Assembly: GCF_001431465.1 (NCBI RefSeq) | Contig: NZ_LDJJ01000007.1 | Location: forward strand, 1-64,000 | Reading direction: 5' to 3' | Length of the DNA stretch: 64,000 bases | Source: Stenotrophomonas terrae | GTDB taxonomy: Bacteria; Pseudomonadota; Gammaproteobacteria; Xanthomonadales; Xanthomonadaceae | Part shown: piece after piece, positions 56,605-64,000 of the stretch | Layout: each line of letters begins with the position of its first letter | How positions within the stretch are numbered: the first letter of the stretch is position 1 | Notes under the pieces: model-generated | What the model was told of the DNA's origin: nothing | The model's database searches: none | Seen by the model: only the letters and a program-made list of their open reading frames with translations | Position numbers and translations under genes: made by a program

Positions 56605-57100
56605 TGCTGGCAGGCACCTGCCCGGATTCCATCGACAGAACCGGGTGCTGAAAGATCAGGGATGTCAGGCGTGGGGCGTCGCCGGGTTGCTGCGGTGTTT
56701 AAGGGAACCCGCTTCTTCTGGGAGCCACGTCAGCCGCGAAGCTGATGGTCGATCAGGTTGCAGGGATTTCGGGCGCGTTGGATGCTGCTGGCTTCGCGGC
56801 TTATGCCGCTCCTACAAACTGCTGCGGGTTTACCGGGACGGCTCCTGCCGAGCATGGCTCGGCACTACCGAGGTGTTGGGCTTTGCGGGGACCGCTTTTT
56901 GTGGGAGCGGCGTCAGCCGCGAGGCTGATGGTCGATGAGATTGCAGGGATACCGGGCGCTTTGATGCTGCTGGCTTCGCGGCTTACGCCGCTCCTACAAA
57001 CGCGGCTGCGGGTTTGCTTGGACAGCCTCTGCCGAGCATGGCTCGGCACTACCTGTGCGCTCTGTGCGCTGCGCCTTGGTTGGCACGCCCTGCCGTTTTC
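56605..57100. repeat. tandemly duplicated REP (SMAG-like) cluster, no gene
   Basis: Six palindromic units fill this gap in two similar blocks. Block 1 has GGGAGCCACGTCAGCCGCGA (56720), an inverted unit ending CTCCTAC (56815), and TGCCGAGCATGGCTCGGCAC (56846). Block 2 repeats the same order at 56901, 56975 and 57030. The 181-184-bp period shows a segmental duplication. No frame looks coding. Confidence 0.8.
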
Positions 57101-57105
57101 CAGGC

Positions 57106-57140
57106 AAAAGAAAAGCGGGCACCAGGCCCGCTTTTCTTTT
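57106..57140 (-). terminator. terminator of pnp
   Basis: The stem AAAAGCGGGC / GCCCGCTTTT has an ACCAG loop and a T-rich run on the minus strand, 22 bp after the pnp stop. Confidence 0.9.
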
Positions 57141-57161
57141 CAGCGATACAACACCGCAGCC

Positions 57162-59267
57162 TTATTCGGCCGGGGTGCCTTCGCCTTCTTCCACGGCCTT
57201 CATCGACAGGCGGATACGGCCCTGCTTATCGACTTCCAGCACCTTGACCTTGACCAAATCGCCTTCCTTCAACACGTCGCCAACCTTCTCGACGCGGTCG
57301 CTGGAGATCTGCGACACGTGGACCAGACCGTCCTTGCCCGGCAGGATGGTGACGAACGCACCGAAGTCCATGATCTTGGCGACCTTGCCTTCGTAGATGC
57401 GGCCCGGCTCGACGTCCGAGGTGATCTGCTCGATGCGGGCCTTGGCGGCCTGGGCAGCGGCGTTGTTCACCGAAGCGATGGTGATGGTGCCATCGTCCTG
57501 GATGTCGATCTGGGTGCCGGTTTCCTTGGTGATGGCCTGGATGGTTGAGCCACCCTTGCCGATCACTTCGCGGATCTTGTCCGGGTGGATCTTGATGGTC
57601 AGCAGACGCGGCGCGTAATCCGACAGCTCGGCGCGCGGCGAGGTCAGGCCATGGGCCATTTCGCCCAGGATGTGCAGACGGCCAGCCTTGGCCTGCTGCA
57701 GTGCCTGCTTCATGATCTCTTCGGTGATGCCTTCGATCTTGATATCCATCTGCAGGGCGGAGATGCCCTCGGCGGTACCAGCGACCTTGAAGTCCATGTC
57801 GCCCAGGTGATCTTCGTCACCCAGGATGTCGGACAGGACGACGAAGCGCTCGCCTTCCTTGACCAGACCCATAGCGATACCTGCGACCGGCGACTTGACC
57901 GGCACGCCGGCGTCCATCAGGGCCAGCGAGGAACCGCAGACCGAAGCCATCGACGAGGAGCCGTTGGATTCAGTGATTTCCGACACAACGCGAATCGTGT
58001 ACGGGAAGGCTTCCAGCGACGGCATCACAGCCAGCACACCGCGCTTGGCCAGACGGCCGTGGCCGATTTCACGACGCTTCGGCGCACCGAAACGACCGCA
58101 CTCACCGACCGAGTAGGGCGGGAAGTTGTAATGGAACAGGAAGTTTTCCTTGTACTCACCGGCAACGGCGTCAATGATCTGGCCGTCGCGTGCGGTGCCC
58201 AGCGTGATGGTCACGATGGCCTGGGTCTCGCCGCGGGTGAACAGGGCCGAGCCGTGGGTACGCGGCAGCACGCTGGTCTTGACCGCGATCGGGCGGACGG
58301 TGTCCAGGGCGCGGCCGTCGATGCGGACCTTGGTGTCCAGCACCGAGTTACGCATGGTGCTGTATTCCAGCTCGCCGAATTCCTTCGACACTTCAGCCGG
58401 GTTCCAGCCTTCAGCGGCAACGCGGCCAGCCAGGGCTTCAACCACGTCCTTCTTGATCGCCGAGATGGCGTCGCGACGCTGCAGCTTGTCGCGCACCTGG
58501 AAGGCTTCGCCGAGCTTGCCGCCGACGGCTTCCTGCAGGGCGCTGATCAGCACGTTGTTCTTGGCCGGGGCAACCCAGTCGCTCGGCTTGGTGCCGGCTT
58601 CAACGGTCAGTTCGTTGATCGCGTTGATGACCTTCTGCATTTCGCGGTGACCGAAGGTCACGGCGCCCAGCATCACGTCTTCGGACAACAGCGCGGCTTC
58701 CGATTCCACCATCAGCACGGCATTGGCGGTACCCGCAACCACCAGCTCCAGCTGCGATTCCTTCAGCTCCGACACGGTCGGGTTGAGGATGTATTCGCCA
58801 TCCTTGTAACCCACCTTGGCGGCGGCGATCGGGCCCTTGAACGGGGTACCGGCCAGCGACAGCGCAGCAGAAGCACCGATCAGCGCGGCGATATCACCGT
58901 CGACGTCCGGATTCAGCGACATCACCGTGGCGATGATCTGCACTTCGTTCTTGTAGTCTTCCGGGAACAGCGGACGGATCGGGCGATCGATCAGGCGCGA
59001 AATCAGCGTCTCTTTTTCGGTCGCACGGCCTTCACGCTTGAAGAAGCCACCCGGGATACGGCCACCGGCGTAGAACTTTTCCTGGTAATCAACAGTCAGC
59101 GGGAAGAAGTCCTGCCCTTCGCGCGCGCTCTTGGCGGCGACGGCAGTGACCAGCAACACGGTGTCGTCCATCTTGACGATGACAGCGCCGCCGGCCTGAC
59201 GGGCGACTTCGCCGGTTTCAAGCGTGACGGTGTGTTTGCCGTACTGGAAGGTTTTGGTGATTTTTGC
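57162..59267 (-). CDS. pnp: polynucleotide phosphorylase
   Basis: A 701-aa product from GTG 59267, with AAGGA upstream; the frame continues to ATG 59312, but family alignment starts at [10 protein letters not shown]. It has two RNase PH-like domains ([12 protein letters not shown] and [16 protein letters not shown]), a KH domain ([15 protein letters not shown]) and an S1 domain ([15 protein letters not shown]). It degrades RNA 3' to 5' with phosphate and joins the degradosome. Placed after rpsO as in most proteobacteria. Confidence 0.95.
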   Translation of the reverse strand, partial: AKITKTFQYGKHTVTLETGEVARQAGGAVIVKMDDTVLLVTAVAAKSAREGQDFFPLTVDYQEKFYAGGRIPGGFFKREGRATEKETLISRLIDRPIRPLFPEDYKNEVQIIATVMSLNPDVDGDIAALIGASAALSLAGTPFKGPIAAAKVGYKDGEYILNPTVSELKESQLELVVAGTANAVLMVESEAALLSEDVMLGAVTFGHREMQKVINAINELTVEAGTKPSDWVAPAKNNVLISALQEAVGGKLGEAFQVRDKLQRRDAISAIKKDVVEALAGRVAAEGWNPAEVSKEFGELEYSTMRNSVLDTKVRIDGRALDTVRPIAVKTSVLPRTHGSALFTRGETQAIVTITLGTARDGQIIDAVAGEYKENFLFHYNFPPYSVGECGRFGAPKRREIGHGRLAKRGVLAVMPSLEAFPYTIRVVSEITESNGSSSMASVCGSSLALMDAGVPVKSPVAGIAMGLVKEGERFVVLSDILGDEDHLGDMDFKVAGTAEGISALQMDIKIEGITEEIMKQALQQAKAGRLHILGEMAHGLTSPRAELSDYAPRLLTIKIHPDKIREVIGKGGSTIQAITKETGTQIDIQDDGTITIASVNNAAAQAAKARIEQITSDVEPGRIYEGKVAKIMDFGAFVTILPGKDGLVHVSQISSDRVEKVGDVLKEGDLVKVKVLEVDKQGRIRLSMKAVEEGEGTPAE

Positions 59268-59369
59268 CACGGGGGATCCTTGAAATGCTTTCTTCGATTG
59301 GTCCGTTGCCAACCCATGTCGGCAGCGGCTGGCCGGGCGGTTCCGGCCGGTCTACTACGATTTTGAAGC

Positions 59370-59407
59370 TCTTAAAACAAAGCCGCGGCGCATCGCTGCG
59401 CCGCGGC
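59370..59407 (-). terminator. hairpin between rpsO and pnp
   Basis: A 10-bp GC stem (CCGCGGCGCA / TGCGCCGCGG) followed on the minus strand by TTTGTTTT. It is probably the rpsO terminator and an RNase-sensitive leader structure for pnp. Confidence 0.8.
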
Positions 59408-59416
59408 GGATATCGA

Positions 59417-59677
59417 TTAGCGGCGCAGGCCGAGCTTTTCGATCAATGCTTTGTAGCGTGCGACATCCTTGTTCTTCAGGTAGTCGAGCAGGCTACGGCG
59501 GCGGTTGACCATCTGCAGCAGGCCACGGCGGCTGTGGTGATCCTTCTTGTGTTCCTTGAAGTGGCCGGTCAGCAGTTCAATGCGAGCGGTCAGCAGGGCG
59601 ACCTGGACTTCCGGGGAACCGGTGTCGGCAGCGCCGCGCTTGTTTTCTTCAATGACTTTCTGGGTGTCGATCGACAT
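59417..59677 (-). CDS. rpsO: 30S ribosomal protein S15
   Basis: An 86-aa product from ATG 59677, where family members begin MSIDTQK; the open frame reaches further upstream. It has [16 protein letters not shown] and the rRNA-binding [26 protein letters not shown] motif. Binds 16S rRNA in the central domain. Standard truB-rpsO-pnp order. Confidence 0.96.
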   Translation of the reverse strand: MSIDTQKVIEENKRGAADTGSPEVQVALLTARIELLTGHFKEHKKDHHSRRGLLQMVNRRRSLLDYLKNKDVARYKALIEKLGLRR

Positions 59678-59860
59678 GAGTTTTCTCTTCAGATGCGGGG
59701 CCGGCAGGAACGTCTCTGGACGCACCGCTCAGCTCGCCGATTAATAGGCTGCCCACCGGGGGCGGGCAGTTGCCCTTTATAGGGCCGCAAAATTGTAACG
59801 GTCACAACCATCCGGGACAAGGCGAACGTGACCGCGCAGGTACGGTTCGCCCCTGCCCGT

Positions 59861-60772
59861 TCAGAGATTGAAGCGGCGTTGCGGACCCAGTCGCCCGCCT
59901 TCTTCGACCTGGCCCAGGCCCAGCGGCTGGCCATGTTCACCATGAACAACCACCAGGCCGACCGGCCAGGCCGGGTCACGCAAGCGCTGCCCCAGGCAGA
60001 ACCGCGCCGCCTGTGCCGCATCCAGGTCGACCCGGGCAAACTGGCTCAAACCCTGCTCGATCGGCAGCAGCCACGCCATCAGCGCTGCCTCGTCACCGGA
60101 TTCGGCCACCACCCGCAGCGCATCCAAGCCGATCATCTTCGGCGCCATGAACGGTTCAACCCACAGCCGGCGCAACGCGGTGACATGTGCGCCGCAGCCC
60201 AGCAGCTCACCCAGATCGCGGGCAATGCTGCGGATATAGGTGCCCGAGCCACAGGTCACGCGCAGTGACAGATGCGCGTCTTCACGCCCCAGCACCTCGA
60301 TCGACTGCACCAGCACCTCGCGCTCGGGCGCCTCGATGGCCTCGCCGCGGCGCGCTTTGGCGTACAGCGGCTCACCGCCCTGCTTCAAGGCCGAATAGAT
60401 CGGCGCACGCTGCCGGATAGTGCCGGTCAGGCTGGCCAAGGCCGCCTGCAGCTGTTCATCACTGAACGCCGGGACCGGCCGCTCGCGCAGCACGACGCCA
60501 TCGGCATCGTCGGTATCGGTGGTGTTGCCCAGCCGGATTTCGGCGTCGTAGGCCTTGGCCGAGCCCAATAGCAGGCCGGCGATCTTGGTCGCTTCACCGA
60601 AGCACAGCGGCAAAAGGCCGGTGGCCAGCGGATCCAGGCTACCGGTATGCCCGCCCTTCTCGGCGCGGAACAGACGGCGGGCAACCTGCAACGCCGTGTT
60701 GGAGCTCATGCCAGCCGGCTTGTCGAGCAGAACGATGCCGTCCAGGCGGCGGAATTGGATTCGAGGACGCAT
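59861..60772 (-). CDS. truB: tRNA pseudouridine-55 synthase
   Basis: A 303-aa enzyme from ATG 60772, where [21 protein letters not shown] begins. The catalytic Asp is in [15 protein letters not shown] near residue 46, with the RNA-binding [21 protein letters not shown] and C-terminal [15 protein letters not shown]. It makes psi55 in the T loop of tRNAs. Lies between rbfA and rpsO. Confidence 0.94.
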   Translation of the reverse strand: MRPRIQFRRLDGIVLLDKPAGMSSNTALQVARRLFRAEKGGHTGSLDPLATGLLPLCFGEATKIAGLLLGSAKAYDAEIRLGNTTDTDDADGVVLRERPVPAFSDEQLQAALASLTGTIRQRAPIYSALKQGGEPLYAKARRGEAIEAPEREVLVQSIEVLGREDAHLSLRVTCGSGTYIRSIARDLGELLGCGAHVTALRRLWVEPFMAPKMIGLDALRVVAESGDEAALMAWLLPIEQGLSQFARVDLDAAQAARFCLGQRLRDPAWPVGLVVVHGEHGQPLGLGQVEEGGRLGPQRRFNL

Positions 60773-60886
60773 GCAACACCATGGGCAAGCCGGCGCACGC
60801 TCGGCGCGGCGGCGGAAAACGGGGAATGCCGGCTGCGCCAACATGCACAGGCCAGACATGACAACAGCCCTTACGGGCTGCTGCGA

Positions 60887-61276
60887 TTACGCTTTGTCGG
60901 CGTCCTTGTCGTCGTCGGATTCAGGTTCCGGCGGCGGCACCAGGTCGCGCAGCAGATTGTCGATACGCTCGCCACGGTCGACCGAGTCGTCGTAGTGGAA
61001 GTGCAGTTCCGGCACGTGCCGCAGCTTCATCGCCTTGGCCAGTGACATGCGCAGCTCAACGGCCAATTCACGCAAGCCCTTCATCGCCTCGGCCGAACGT
61101 TCCGGCATCAGCGCGGTCACGTAGATCTTGGCGTGGGCCATGTCGCGGGTGACTTCCACGTCCGACACGCTGACCGAAGGCAGCCCGAATTCACGCACGG
61201 CAGCATGCACCAGCGTGCCCAGATCGCGGCGGATCTGCGCAGAAACACGGTCGGTACGATGGAAAGTCTTAGGCAT
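60887..61276 (-). CDS. rbfA: 30S ribosome-binding factor A
   Basis: A 129-aa KH-fold protein starting TFHRTDRVSAQIRRDLGTLV, then VSVSDVEVTRDMAHAKIYV and RHVPELHFHYDDSVDRGERI. It binds the immature 30S subunit in late assembly and cold adaptation. Typical infB-rbfA-truB order. Confidence 0.95.
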   Translation of the reverse strand: MPKTFHRTDRVSAQIRRDLGTLVHAAVREFGLPSVSVSDVEVTRDMAHAKIYVTALMPERSAEAMKGLRELAVELRMSLAKAMKLRHVPELHFHYDDSVDRGERIDNLLRDLVPPPEPESDDDKDADKA

Positions 61277-61439
61277 CAGGCAAGTATCAACATTAAAGAG
61301 TGAATTTCAATGAAACCGGAAGGGAACCGTTCGCAGGGATCGAATGCACGATCCCGACTCCCGGTTCCCCGACCCCGCCGGTGGAAGGGGCTGCCCGGAA
61401 CTCGCTTCAACGAATCCTGGCCTGCCCCGATCCCGGCAG

Positions 61440-64000
<2,561 letters not shown>

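Noticed and set aside
57585..59366. 593-codon open frame on the plus strand
   Set aside because: It is the antisense shadow of pnp, whose motifs and neighbours are unambiguous.

Overview
This window looks like a chromosomal segment of a high-GC gammaproteobacterium of the family Xanthomonadaceae, most likely Stenotrophomonas or a close relative. The evidence is the gene order infB-rbfA-truB-rpsO-pnp, comEC, exbB-exbD-msbA-lpxK-kdsB, uvrC-pgsA, the protein sequences themselves, and many short palindromes headed by GTAG that resemble the SMAG/REP repeats of Stenotrophomonas.

Layout. (1) 119-5271: core genes for a DUF6164-like membrane protein, an FKBP lipoprotein, a BaiN/HI0933-type flavoprotein, a glutamate-synthase-like FMN protein and a UDP-sugar dehydrogenase. 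(2) 5294-34853: a prophage of about 29.6 kb inserted in the 3' half of tRNA-Leu(UAA), bounded by 57-bp perfect direct repeats, with excisionase and integrase at the right end. (3) 34797-45088: tRNA-Leu, hemN and a truncated haemoglobin (each with an FNR-type box), a shortened ccoG, an LRR protein kinase, tRNA-Cys and four tRNA-Gly(GCC) genes, and a TPP riboswitch driving a TonB receptor and a PnuT-type transporter. (4) 45137-64000: pgsA, uvrC, an NHL-repeat protein, a tyrosine phosphatase, kdsB, lpxK, msbA, exbD, exbB, comEC, a REP cluster, then pnp, rpsO, truB, rbfA and infB. The infB 5' end lies outside the window. Nearly all of block 4 is on the minus strand with overlapping or closely spaced genes.

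The prophage has a lambda-like control region. CI (26109, +) and Cro (minus) are divergent. Matching TTGACT-N17-TTTAAT promoters overlap TTAAACA-N3-TGTTTAA operators at 26036-26064 (PR) and 29355-29383 (PL). PR runs left through a CII/O-like replication protein whose gene carries an iteron cluster, a P-like protein, a Ref-like nuclease and a candidate late regulator. Lysis, terminase, portal and tail-tip genes follow. PL runs right through small accessory genes to xis and int.

The prophage looks defective. The head-protease gene is fused in frame to a tailspike beta-helix, and no capsid, connector, tail-tube or tape-measure gene is visible. The small terminase is also truncated.

The most unusual feature lies between cI and PL. 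A minus-strand run of gene cassettes there carries integron attC sites (26890-26949, 27341-27400, 27953-28012, plus longer or decayed relatives) with no integron integrase, which amounts to a CALIN inside a prophage. A second accessory hotspot at the left end (6.7-10.5 kb) has repeated 3' ends of an SRAP/HMCES gene flanking cargo genes.
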